Origin: Rhinopomastus cyanomelas
Taxonomy: Eukaryota; Chordata; Aves; Bucerotiformes; Rhinopomastidae
Assembly: GCA_013400115.1 (NCBI GenBank)
Contig: VXBP01007152.1
Location: forward strand, 248,001 to 312,000
Direction of reading: 5' to 3'
DNA: 64,000 nt
Under the pieces are notes generated by a model, which worked only from the letters and a program-made list of their open reading frames with translations, made no database searches and had not been told where the DNA came from. The position numbers were made by a program, and so were the translations under genes. Positions 10,604 to 22,616 of this stretch are shown piece after piece. The first letter of the stretch is position 1. Every line of letters starts with the position of its first letter.

Positions 10604-13182
10604 CTGCAAGAGGAAAATGAGTTAGCAAGAAGCATGAGTGGTGTCTTGGTTTGAATTTGGTGGATTGTCTGGCCTGAGGCATTGGGAAGTTGCTACGGCA
10701 ACTTGTGACTTTTTCCCCTCAGCTCTGCAAATTGGTATGACTGGTTTGGAGCTTCTGGTTTTGCTTTTCCAGTTCCTTCTTCTTCTGGACTTCACTTTTG
10801 TCTTTGTTGAGAGGGGCACAGGGCAATGGACTGAACAAGGCAGCCGTCTTGCCCTCGGAATGTGGTGAAGAGGGAGAGTGAAGCTTCAAAGGTCAGGAGG
10901 AGAAAGGTTTTGTCTGAATTCCACTGTTTGCTGAAATGGAGAGAGTTTTTCCTTCATTTGTGGCCACAGGACTCATCATGCTGGAAGTGGAGGACTGGCT
11001 TGCAAGCACATGGAACAGAGAACTGGACTTTCATTGCCTGCTGACTCTGAGGGATGTGTGCACGGATCAAATGGACTCCATGATCCCACAAGGAGCAAGA
11101 AATGCTGGAAGTCACTTCCCTTTGAGGAGCTGGAGATTGCAGTTTGTCTAACAACATGGTGATTAATCTCTGTATGTCTTTTTATAGGGGAGGTTATGTG
11201 GGGTGAATTAAATGTCTCATTTTTTTCCCCAGATTGTGTTAGTTTTTTGCTTGCAATTTCTAAGTGGTTTGTGAAGCCTTTTTGCTTTGGTTTCTTTTTT
11301 TGTTTCAGCCCATTAGCTCATTAACTACATTAACTGGTTAATTTCATTTTGGGATAACCCCTTGACAGTGAGGTACAGTGAACCACGCTATTCCAACTTT
11401 TTACTTCCCAGCAGAGATCTGTGTGCCAGGGATGCCCAGGCAGACAGGAATGGATGCAAATGGCTATGACGTTACCTTGCACAGAGGAACTGGGATCTTA
11501 TTTCAGTTCTCATCAATATTGGAGAGAGATGACAACTTTGCTGAGATTGGTCCATCCTAATCTAAGCAGGAGCATCTCTAATGCTTCCCGCAACAGCTGG
11601 CAAAGCCAAGAATTTTTTGAAGTGTCTAGAGGCTTTGGATGAGCCCTGCTTGGTACAACTCACAGTAGTCTGATCTTCTGAGATTAGGCAACAAAAAGAT
11701 GAAGTCTCCCTTAAAGAATCTTCAACTGTGAGATGCAAACTCACTGCCAGAAGTGACTCACTCCAGGCACAGAAAGTCTCTCTCATACTGACTTTGCCTG
11801 GGCTCCCTTCGCTGCCAGTGACACCCCCGTGTGACCTACCTGCCCAGGCTGAGAAGTGCATCCAAAGTCTGGCATTTCTGGGCTCCAATGAATACTGTTT
11901 GGGAAATCTGGAGCGACTTTGAATTAAACAAGTTGCTGCGAGGACCGTGGATGTACCAAAGCCTCCCTTCCCACTGCTAAGTCAGAAGCTGGACATGCTC
12001 TGGCTCAGGTGTGGTTCCCTCTTTGCTCACCACCCAGCCGTACTCACATGCTGACTGACCAGGCATCTCCCACCAAACAGCCCATCAGTCTTCCTTCTCC
12101 CAGCAGGTCAATAGTGAAGTTGTTTTCCCTTACTAAGCCTTTAATTTTCAGGAAAAGCCGAACATTTGAGACCTCTGCCCTCCTGTCAAGTCCTATCAAA
12201 GTTCTCCAATGAGTTCCTGCATCGCTGGAGGAGGCGAGTGACTGCAGGGGATTGTTTCTTTTGGAAAATCAGGGCAAAACCAGAAGATGTCATGAGTTCA
12301 GTGGGGAAATAAATAACTGACAGGAGAGCAGCTTGCAAGCTCCTTATTTTGCTATTAAGATCCACCCATTTCATGATGTCCCAGTTTTTGACAGATCACT
12401 GCCAGCTGCCCATCTGGCGAGCGGTGGTTGCGGATCGTCCAAGACCAACTCTCAGATATCTTAATTGGGTGCTGCCGAGAGAACGGCTGTCATCAACAAA
12501 TTGCTGGGCCTGCTTGGGAGTGAGCAGCAGGAGAAAATGAATGAAGATCCTGCGTGTGCACCCGTGTCCTGACGGGGAAATGAATCAATGAACGTCGGGA
12601 AATACATATGGGCACGGTCAGAGAGAAAGGGGCATTTGAAAGTCAATCACGTAGCGCTAGCTCAGGTATTTGCTGACTGCAATCCCATTATTTCCAGACT
12701 AAGGGGACAGGAGGGAATAGCAGGAAAAACTGGGCTAACTAACCCCAATGGAGATGGGCTGGAGAACCCGGGGACACCTGAAACATGAGACAAGCAGCTC
12801 AATGGGCAGTCCTGTTGCTTGGTAAGCAACTGGGCAACTAACTGGTCCAGTTTAGTTGGGATTTCTCTTGTACTTCAGGGCCACCAACAGACTTTCACAC
12901 CCTGGTCTGTGTCATAAACACTTCTCACACAACGGGCTCAGCTACAGGGATTTTGTAGTTGGCTGTCCTGGAGAGCGCAGAAAAGACGCTGAAGGTTTGT
13001 TCTGGGCTCTGCAACCAAGGCACAGGTGGAGCTTGGACCTCGCACTGGGAGGCATTTCTACGTTAGGAAAGTCACTTTCTGGGCAGCCTAAGCCAGTGAT
13101 GTAGGGTTTGGTCACCAGTCACGCCGAATGCTTTCAAGCATCTTTGGATGCTGGAGATTCGGTGGTCCCTGTGATTACTCAC
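10604..13182 (-). other. Intron w3-w4 (2.6 kb)
   Basis: No clear CR1 copy is present. It contains a T-rich block (about 11216-11360) that could be the end of a decayed LTR, and a CpG-dense patch (about 12416-12655). Both are discussed as findings. Confidence 0.9.
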
Positions 13183-13347
13183 CCAGGAGCTGGTTGGCAG
13201 ATGAGGTGGTGAGGTTGAACTGCTGCTCCAGGTACTTTCCCAGGAAGGCAGCGAAGCCGGCCACCACCGCGATCTCCATGCAGGCTGCCAGGATGATGCA
13301 GGTGAAGACGGGATTGGAGAGCAAGTGCTTAGTTACTTTGGGGATCA
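13183..13347 (-). CDS. SLCO3A1: SLCO3A1 exon w3 (TM7)
   Basis: This 165-nt exon reads TG + 54 codons + G. The split valine (G|TG) joins w2, and the exon continues IPKVTKHLLSNPVFTCIILA, then ACMEIAVVAGFAAFLGKYLE and QQFNLTTSSANQLL. This is the end of the cytoplasmic loop, transmembrane helix 7, and an extracellular stretch with an N-L-T glycosylation sequon. The acceptor is CTGTCTTCTAG|TG and the donor is CTGG|GTGAGT at 13182. The last base joins the first two of w4 as a glycine codon. As far as I recall, the protein sequence here is identical to human SLCO3A1, so it is one of the most constrained parts of the transporter. Confidence 0.96.
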
Positions 13348-14280
13348 CTAGAAGACAGGAGAAAGGGAGAGGATTTTTGTGAGGAGTCAGCTTGCCGCTC
13401 TCCTGCAGGATAAACTCAGACCAAATGAGGAGCAAGTTCCTGTTCCATACAGACGAGCTGGTTGAATTGTGGCAACGTCAGAGTACAGCAAAACACCAAT
13501 GGTGTCATCTAAAGAATCAGACACCAGGAGGCTGCAAAAAGAAGCCACCTGTCATTACGTTTCCATCTTACAGATGGATTTGAAAGTCTGAAGGACAAAC
13601 GTTTTCCAATACTGCTTTTATTTCCACCATTGGGAGTCAATCACAGCCTCTTTCTCCTACTCCCTTCCCTACCTGCTCTCCAAGAACAGCGCTGAGCCAG
13701 CCAGTGGGTGCCATGAGGGCTGTACTCAGCACCGCACAAATCCTGGCAAACTTGCAGACACAAGCTAACCCAGCTTACACTTGGCCTTTCCTTCTCCTGC
13801 CATCCAGATTTGCTTCTTGCCCTCTTACTTTATAGCAGCTTGTTCTCTGGGCATCCAGGGATGCCCCTGAATGCAGCTCAGGGAGCGATTTCATAGTGTT
13901 TTCCCCATCTTTCAGTCCTTTTAGGATGAGGTTCCTGTAGAGATCAAGCTCATCTTTCCCCACCTTGAAAAACCCAAGTACAGCAGTTACTTAGTGCCCA
14001 GTAGAACTTCCAGACTCCACTGGACTATTTCTTAGGGTCCCAGATAAAATCCAGCCAGGTTTCTGTGGGAGTTTGTTTCCCCTTAAATGGGAGGCATCCC
14101 CCCAAAACAGATCTCAGTCACCTGATGGGATCTGTTTAAAGAAAAGATCAGGTTCGCAACTTGCTCTTCACACCCACCCTACATCCTGAGGTGCACAGAC
14201 AAGCTGGCTCCTCTAAGTAATTTAGGATTCAAAGGCCATTATCCCAGTTGTGATCACTGCAGTATTGAACTAAATACTGT

Positions 14281-14382
14281 CCTGGTCCTGTGCGACTTGG
14301 TCTAGGTGATCCCGCTGTGGCAGGGGGATTGGACTGGATGATCTTTCAAGGTCCCTTCCAATCCCTGACGTTCTGTGATTCT
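14281..14382 (+). mobile_element. CR1 LINE 3' end, short
   Basis: Only the last hundred or so bases of the element are present. They run from TCCTGTGCGACTTGGTCTAG through GATCCCGCTGTGGCAGGGGG to the tail TTCTGTGATTCT. It is antisense to SLCO3A1 and of the same subfamily type as the copies at 16571, 32081, 56287 and 59189. Confidence 0.92.
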
Positions 14383-16570
14383 TTTTCATGTTCCCACATA
14401 ACACTGGCTCACTTGCTGAGAGACACCTTGTTGCAGCACACCTGGGTGCAAGCTGGAGTCCTCCTGCCAAGCCCAGGGCTACAACCACCCATGGACAAAA
14501 GGGACCTCATGGCTGGAGTTCCCACAGCCCAGAGCTTCGCCAGCCAAGCAACATCTTCCACGCAGATCCTAGCAGCCTCAACGGCTGCAAGGATGGCAGA
14601 GGACACGCAGAGCTTTCACTGTGGAAGACACTTGCTTTAGCTTCATGATCCCTTGGCTCCTCCCTCCCAAATCATTAGTGCCCAGAGTCCTCTTCTCCAA
14701 GCCCGTCTCCGTTTCCGATAAGCAAACACAAGCTCCCTTACAAAGGGGGATCTGGCTAATGAATCAGATAGCACATTTTCTACTTCAGCGAACATTTTAA
14801 TTATTGCCGAGATAACACAGCTTGAAGAGGAGAGCATCCCAGTGCAGAAGAGAGCCTTGCTTTGTCTCAATACCTGATGACTAATTTCTCCCTGAATTAG
14901 ATGTGAAAATCATTAAGTTTGAAAATTACCTTACTGAAGTGTAGTGAAGCCTCAACGGGCCCCTATTTGCATTTTGAAAATCCATCCCCCACATCCCCTA
15001 AGATGTACCAGGGTCTGGCAGATGACAGATTTCTCTGGTGTTGGCTTCTGTTTTCCCTTAGGGGTCTGTTTTTTGGTGTAAAATTTAATTGCAGTGGCCT
15101 TGGCAAATGGAACACACAGCTCTTTGTCAAGGTTCTGCTTGGATCCCCTTTGCTTTTTCTTGGAGGGAGGTAGGAAAGGATTATAATTAGGCTTGATCTA
15201 ACCGTTTTAGAAGGAGCAACTCCATGGTTTCTGGACTCTTTATATCACAAATGTTTTTTCATGCTGCACAAAACTCTTCCTGAGGACTTGCTGAACATAA
15301 TGAAGGTGCAGGAGGCATAGTAGTTTTTAGTAGAATGGAGAGGGGGTTAAAAAAGAGAGAAAAAGTGCTGGAAGGGAGGAACGGGGGTGGACGTGGATAG
15401 ATCTCAGAAGCCACCTGCTGCCTTTTTCAGTTCTTTGGTGGCCACCTACAGACTTTCTCCTTCTTGCCAGGGAAAGGAGGGAAAATGCAAAGGTGCACTT
15501 GGCAGTGCTGAGCTCGCAAAGCGATATTTAAGGTATTAATGCCTGTTGTGCCTCTGGAGTTCAGTTTGTTCAAGATTAATGGATTCCTCGAGATGCAGTT
15601 CAGTGCCAATTTGAATGCAAAGACACAAAGGTCTACCTCTAATTTTATCCACCAAGTACTAACAATGACAGCCTGTCTTTTGCAGGAGAGAGTTAAAGGT
15701 CATGGACATTTATTTCTCAAACTGGCAAGGTTAGTACCCAACCATCAGGCACTACCAAGGTCAAAATCCATCTTGTGTGCTTCGGGATGGACAGCAAGAA
15801 CTTGCAGAGTTATTGCACCATCTCACGCAAGAGGAAGCCCTCGTGACTGCCCTGTCTGGCAGTGCTGGGCAGTTCCATCACTTTATCACAGTTTCTTCTC
15901 CTTGTGTGTCTGTCTGCCTGTGAGTTTTCTGGCACTGATCCTGTCCTCTTCTGCACGTTTGACCATCGCCTACTGAAACACAGCTCTGCTCCAGCTGGAG
16001 GGAACAACACAAACCCAGAGCACAGAGTGCAAAGTCAAGCAATGCCTGGCAGTCTCCACCATCTCCTCAGCCAGGGCCAACTCATTCCCTTCCATTTTCT
16101 AAGGTAAATGACAGGAAGCTCCCCATAGAAATCCCTTCATCTTGCTACTGGCACCCATTAGGATGAATCATTTGACACCTGCTGCTGCCTTATCCATCTC
16201 AGTTCTTGGGGTGAAATACCTCTGGGAACAAGAGTAAAAGTCAGCAGGAACGTTAAAAAATCTCTCAGTGGACTGCAGTGACGTCCTTTCAGCTGCCTGG
16301 CATATGGTGCTGGGTTTGAAGGGGGTATGGAAACTATCTGATGGGGGCACACAATGCCCTGGGGAACACAACAGCTAAACACGGTGCTTCTTCACTGGAG
16401 CTGATCCCAGCAGAAGTCCTCATAAATGTTACCCTGCACCTTCTTGGCCCAAAGGCTAGCTGAACACTTTGTAGTAACCCTTTGGAGCTATAAAGCTGAA
16501 CTCCATTCTCCAAATGGGAAAAGGGAAATGCATTTTGGATTCAAAAGCCTGAGAATTTAGAACCTAGGAA

Positions 16571-16674
16571 CTGGACTTGTTCCTGTGCGACTCAGTATAG
16601 ATGGTCCTGCTCTGGCAGGGGGATTGGACTGGATGATCTTTCTAGGTGCCTTCCAAACCCAGATGTTCTGTGAA
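16571..16674 (+). mobile_element. CR1 LINE 3' end, short
   Basis: Contains TTCCTGTGCGACTCAG, GGCAGGGGGATTGGACTGGA and the tail ATGTTCTGTGA. It is truncated at almost the same consensus point as the copy at 14281 and is slightly more diverged. Confidence 0.9.
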
Positions 16675-19600
16675 ATCTACTTGGACACCCCATGAGGTGT
16701 ATGAAGTGGCACAGAGAGACTCTCCTCCCATGCTCAGAAGGACCTGCTCACTTCACATCATGAGTGTGGATGCAACACACTACAGAAGCGATGGCTGGAA
16801 ACTGATTTTCACAGCAATGGTGAAAAAGAAACTTTGGCTTCTTTTCGTAGCTGAACTAATTAATCCTCAATCGTTCAGACCATCCACATAGAGCACTGGT
16901 CATAGGAGGTTGGAAAGAACCCAGAACGTCCTGAAGTTCTCCAATGCTCTTACCAATCCCTCAGTTGCCCACTGTGTGACACTCCTGTGGCCAAAGGCAT
17001 CAAGCATTCTCCCTGTCTCCTGCTGCAGGGCCCACTGTGGGTGACTGGTCATGGGCTTGAGAAGGAACACACTTTTGTACACCAAGTAGCTTTGATTTGT
17101 CACTAAACATCGGGGAGTACCAGGGATAATTGGCAACCTCATTACATGAGGTTTAACTACTCTCTAGAAATGAGAAACTATAATCATCACATTGGTGCTT
17201 GAAATGAATTGTTTGGAGCATTACAATCACCAAGGCCCCTTTTTCCAGTTGGAGCACCCTACAGAGACATGTTTTCAATTTGCAGTAAAGATGAGGAACA
17301 CAGAAAGCAAAGTAATAAATTAGAGGGAGGTTTACAGCCCAGTCCACCTAGGACAGTGCGGTGAGGGAAAGGTGAATGGTAGAGTTGAGCCAAACCACTA
17401 CTTTCTGGTAGCAAGGTAGGCAGTGATCCTCAGACCTGGAGAGAAAACAAAAGGCAAAATCTCCACCTGGCAGAAGAAATAAGGGATGAAGAAAACAGTG
17501 CATGCAGCGAGGAGAAAAAAGCTCCTGGAAAGAGGCAGCTCCTTGAAAAGAAAAGACGGAGTAATGCAAGAGGCACCAAAGTTGTCTGAGATGAGTGGAA
17601 TGTGCCAGGTAGCCTCGGCAGAATTAGCATCACAAAAGAGACAAAGGAAAAGGATGACCCATGGCAAAGAGGCTTCTCCACAGCAACAAGCTTGAGCAAC
17701 ACTAGCGTTGTCAGGGATGGAAGGCAAGTCTTCCTCATCCAGACATCTTGGAGGTCACAGCAAGGCCCAGTATCTTTTCAAAGCCCAGACATATTCTGCC
17801 TGACCTCTGCTGCTGCTCAACTTGTGCACAAAGTGTGCAGGCTGAAGGCCTTTGTGAATTAAACAAAGCTTCTGACAACAAGGATGCTGGCTTTGAAACA
17901 GTCAAGAACCTGCCAACAAAGCTGGCTGTCGCTCCTGCATCCTCATGAAATTGAAGCCATAGGGAACTCAGTGACTGATGGGACCAGGTGAGGGGTCTTT
18001 AGGATCAGCTGCCTCCCCCTCACCTACGATTAGGATGTATCAGCAAGCCTTTCAGAGGTTGGTAGGGAGCCAAGACCTAAATCCAAAATGGTATTAAGGT
18101 CATGGCACTCACTGGATCAGGGCCACATACTCATTGCTATGGCCGTGACAGAAGGTACAGATGGAGCTCTCTCCAGAAGGTGGTCACTGTGACTAGTTAG
18201 AACTGTGAATTTAAATCTACTCCTGTTTACCGCAAATCCCACTAAGAACTCCCACCAAGGACTAGAGGTTCTCCACGGCCCAGGACCCCCTTGCTTTGCG
18301 CTGTTACGTCTGCTCCCAGAGAGCACATCTGGAGCGCGAAATCAGGACTCCAGAGTGACTCCCTCTCTAGGCATCGAGCAGATTGGTGCACAGGGAAGGA
18401 TGGAACCAAACAGAAGACCAGACAGCTGTCAGCTGTACATCCCAGCTCTCCTACACTCTTGGAAATGAAGCTGGACAGAACCCAAAATGTTTCCAAACCT
18501 ATGGAACTTGCAGTTTTGAAATTCAATTAATTCCACAGTGAGTTTTCATTTATTTTCTTGTGAATGAGCGTCTATCTCCAAACCTGAAGGATTCCGTATC
18601 AATTTCAATTCTTTCAGGTTTTTAATCTCTTTTGCTAGACAGACAGGCAGAAGGTAATGAATTTCTGGTATAAATCACTGCAAAACAAAACGCATTTAGA
18701 GCAGAATGTTTCGGGAGTGTTCAAGATAAAGCCAAGGAAGCATTCTGAAACCACATTTCATTAGAACTGACTGCTAAATTCAGCAGAAGCAACATTTCTG
18801 TATTAAAAACCCCACACAATCTTAATAAATTGTTTCTAAGCACATCCTGGAGCAGGTGCTAGGGTAGAGGCAGTGGGTTTACACCACGTGGGAGGGCAGA
18901 TGCTGAGCAGAGGGCACAGGTGCCCTCATATGGCTGAGCATCATCTCCAGTCCTGAACAGCAGAGAGGTCCCCAGGACAGACCAGAGGTAGGAAAGCAAC
19001 ACTGGACAACGGGGGCTGTGGCAGCCCCTGCCTGAAGTGCTTTCCTGGGCAATATGGAGTGTGCAGGGCTGGAACAACCCTGCCAAGCTGCCAGCTGAGA
19101 GCAAAGAGCAACAGCAGCATCCATCCGTCCCCTCCCTGCTATTAATCCTTCACTTCCCCGTGCTCGCAGACTGATGGGTGGTGCTTAACCAAAACACCAC
19201 TTGGGTAAAGCAGCACTGGTTCACGTGCCAGTTCAGCAATGGTAAGCACCTCCCAGGGCTGTCTCTGTGCCATCACGTCCCTGTCAGTGCTGCTGTGCAG
19301 AGCTGTGGTGGTAGACACCAGTGGCCTCTGCTGCCTTTGATTGCCTCTCCACCTTGTGAAGTTCAAAGGCAGAGTCTTCATTTCAAGTTTGAAGATCCTC
19401 TTAAAGATGCTTCTTTTCCCAGCATGAAAATACTCTGCATGAAGAGATGCCGTGGCTTTCCAAAAGTTGGGCCCTCCCTCCTGTTTAGACCTTGTTAGAG
19501 ATGTAAAAGACTTTCTGATACTTTGAGCTGGTTGCTTTTGCACGGGTCCCAGCTCTTCCTCATGCTAAGGTTAGAGACAGGGAAGAAATCCCACCCAGCT

Positions 19601-20123
19601 CCTTGTCTCAGTGTCTTTCAGCAAATCCTGCAGTGTCTCGAGCATCCTCCCACGTGCCAGTCATGCCATGCTGCTAGCTTACAGCACGTCTCCAACTGAC
19701 AGCACCCTGCATCCTCTCCTGCCACGTCCACTTGACCTGCTGCAGTTTTTGCAATGCTTGAAAAAATAAAAAAACAATCAAACCCCTTCACCAGCCTAAA
19801 AGGAGACTTGGCTCAACTTCTGCAGCTAAACCCTTGAAACCAGCATGTTCACACAGTCAGTCCCAAGAACAGCTCTTCCTCCCCATACTGTGCACAAGAT
19901 ATGGAGGATCCCAGAGCAACGTGCAGACATGGACTTACACCTGGCACACACCTGCCCAGGACTGAGCTGCAGAGACAACACTTGCTCAAATGGAGTCAGA
20001 GTTATGGTCACACAAATCCTGATGAACATCTCCACCCACAACTCCAAGTACAGGTACATTCTCTGCTGTTCTGCTTTGCAAATCCCATGATAGGACAGCA
20101 GACAGGATTACGCATGCACAAAA

Positions 20124-20288
20124 AATCAAAGAATCATCAAAGTTGGAAGAGACCTACAAGACTATCCGACCTTCTTCTCACTCCAACCTCCTTCAGGTTG
20201 CTGTAGAGAGCAGTAAGGTTTCTCCTCAGCCTCCTTTTCTCCAGACTAAGCAACGCCAGCTCTCTCAGACACTCCTCAGAAGACCTGC
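20124..20288 (-). mobile_element. CR1 LINE fragment with internal deletion
   Basis: The tail (aatcaaagaatcatc) and the 3' block (AGTTGGAAGAGACCT) are joined after about 45 bp to the far-upstream RT block (CCTTTTCTCCAGACTAAGCA on plus). Some hundreds of consensus bases between the two are missing. It is old and diverged. Confidence 0.8.
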
Positions 20289-21136
20289 CCACAACCACTG
20301 TATATAATTACCAGTCCTTTTTCTCCTAGGAAAAAGGTTAATCAGTATAACTTTCCCAAAATAAAACTTCATAAAATCACCCAACAGCTTAAGGACACTA
20401 GGTCCTGCCACACACACATATCCATTTCAGCTGCTAGCAAACTGATGTAGGTACACAGCATGATTCAACTCTTCACCTTCAGCATCACCGTCAGGGACGA
20501 GCGAGGCATGTTTGCCTTCCCGTACAGCATGTGTGGGAACACCTCCAGGAGGGCCCTTCAGCAAACATGACTCCTGACCACATTCTGACTGTGACAACAG
20601 TGGCAAGGGACTTGAGATGTCAGCTATCAACATCATGTCATCTGCGACAGCCTCAAAGGCATAACTAGAAAGGTCATTCCCTGTCTTATTTGATGTGATG
20701 CAAATTATATTTCAAAGTCCATCTACAAAGCGGCGTGTGGAACACCGGCTGGTCCAAAGTGGGGTTACTCACAATGAGAACGTTAACGTGGAAGATTGGG
20801 GTGCCTCCTGATGCAATCAATATTCGGAAGCGTAGGGATGAGCCAGTTTTTCTGTGGCTCTACTTCAGTGAGCAACAGATACTCTACAAACATCCCCATG
20901 GCCTCCCTGTGTGTAAGAGACTCAGCTTGCTCAGCACCATCCTTGGGCATGACTGCTCTAGCTTTATGCAGCAGAGACACGTTGGATTCTTTCGTTTCTT
21001 GATACAAGAACCTGCAAACATTTCCAGTGCCCATTCCAAAACTCAGTAGCCAGAAGCAGATGCTCTAAGGCGCACATGAATTAAGTCACAGGGACAACCA
21101 GAAGGAGGTGCCATAGGAAAATCCCATTCCACAGAC

Positions 21137-21342
21137 AGAATCACAGAACATTAGGGATTGGAAGGGACCTCGAAAGATCATCTGGTCCAATCCCCCTGAC
21201 GCAGCAGGATCACCTAGACCAAGTCACACAGGAACACATCCAGGTGGGTTTTAAACATCTCCAGAGAAGGAGACCCCACAACCCCCTGGACAGCCTGTTC
21301 CAGCACTCTGTCACCCTCACTGTGAAGAGGTCCTTTCTGAGA
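21137..21342 (-). mobile_element. CR1 LINE 3' fragment
   Basis: Reads from the tail complement (agaatcacagaacatta) through GGGATTGGAAGGGACCTCGA and CCTAGACCAAGTCACACAGG to TCACTGTGAAGAGGTCCTTT. It is 5' truncated and sense to SLCO3A1. Confidence 0.92.
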
Positions 21343-22352
21343 AAATCTTTGAAACGAGGGTGAAAGGATGAAGAAATTACTGTTACTGATGTTTTTCAAG
21401 CAGTTTATCTCTTTGTCTTTCTTTCATTTCCTCATCAGGTTAAAATGTCACACCTTCGACCTTCCCTTAATGAACAACCACACCGACTATCCAAGGCACT
21501 TTTATATTTAAGGAAACATTTTTCCCCACGGCCTCTTTGTGATGCCCAACCCGCACCTCGTTCAGCTCCCAATTACAGTGTCTGCGGAGGGAGGAAGTGA
21601 CTTTGTCCTCATTTATCTAAATGCATTAGGCTGTAATGAAACCCGCTCCACCACAGCGACAGAGAGTGGGCAGCAACCACCAGAGCCACTGAACCACCTG
21701 CTCAGAGGAAGGATTTTCCAGTGCAGCCTACAGAAAGGGAATGTGCCCACGCTCGCCCACTAAAAGCTGGTACATCTCCACCGCTGCAGGATGTGATGTG
21801 AGGTTTTCTACTCTAACACGGTACAAGCCATCCTCTGCCCTGACACACACTGCTGTTCAGGACTCTTCCCTGTCCCAGTTTAAGAGCTGTGGTGGTGCCC
21901 AGCGCTCATTGTTTTGTGTCTGAGATTGCACTGAGCTGCTCCAGGTCACATCCCAGGAGCTCCCAATTTCTTTTAAGCATCCCTGTTGGCTTGCTCACCA
22001 TTTCAGAAGGCAGAGGGGAGCGGGACAGTAGACTGTAGAGAAGTTCACAAATTGCTCTGACAACTGTGTTCTCTTTCCTTTTTTTACAACTCTACAGGAC
22101 TATCCTGCATTTCTGAAGCTTTGTAGTTTAACAAAACCCCAAACCTTTCAAGTGGAACAAAGTCTGTCTGCAAAACGAGGACAGTGCTAGAGATAATCAG
22201 AAGCTGGCCACTGATATTTCTGGATGCTGAGTTTTTGAGGAGGATTTTTTTCTGGTGCTATAAGCCCAAACCTGAGACCAATTATAAATCCAACCAGCTG
22301 TTAACCTGTTACTGACTCTCACAAGAAAACACGACAAGAGCCAGCGTCTCAC

Positions 22353-22616
22353 CTCGCAGCTGCTGGAAGCAGGTTGTGCTGCTCTCCCCGTCCAGCGTGT
22401 GCCGCAAGACCCCGTTGCTTGGCTTGGGTCTCTCATAGTCCCTGTCGGGAAGCATGGCCTGCTCGCTCTCCCCAGCGTGATCCGGCCGCGGCGGCAAGGA
22501 CTGCGGGAACCCGAACATCGGCAGCGATGAGAAGAAGAGTAAGGCACCACACAGCAGGAAGCCTCCCCACCACGCACCGATCCACCGAGGGTCATCCGGA
22601 GTGATGTCCAGCTTAC
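22353..22616 (-). CDS. SLCO3A1: SLCO3A1 exon w2 (OATP signature, TM6, cytoplasmic loop)
   Basis: This 264-nt exon reads GT + 87 codons + G. It begins with KLDITPDDPRWIGAWWGGFL, which fits the OATP superfamily signature D-x-R-W-[IV]-G-A-W-W-x-G-[FL]-L at the extracellular edge of TM6. A hydrophobic helix (LLCGALLFFSSLPMFGFP) and then a polar cytoplasmic loop follow. The loop contains ESEQAML and YERPKPSNGVLRH and ends CFQQLR. It is the least conserved part of the exon relative to human, but I see no length change. The acceptor is CCCCTTGCAG|GTAAGC, so the first exon bases look like a donor. The true donor is CGAG|GTGAGA at 22352. The opposite strand is also open here for over 70 codons; that is a shadow of the GC-rich coding sequence. 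Confidence 0.96.

Larger units (their letters stand above)
13348..22352 (-). other. Intron w2-w3 (9.0 kb)
   Basis: Contains four CR1 fragments: 14281-14382 and 16571-16674 on plus, and 20124-20288 and 21137-21342 on minus. The stretches 17000-20100 and 21400-22350 show nothing I recognise apart from chance open frames. Confidence 0.9.
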
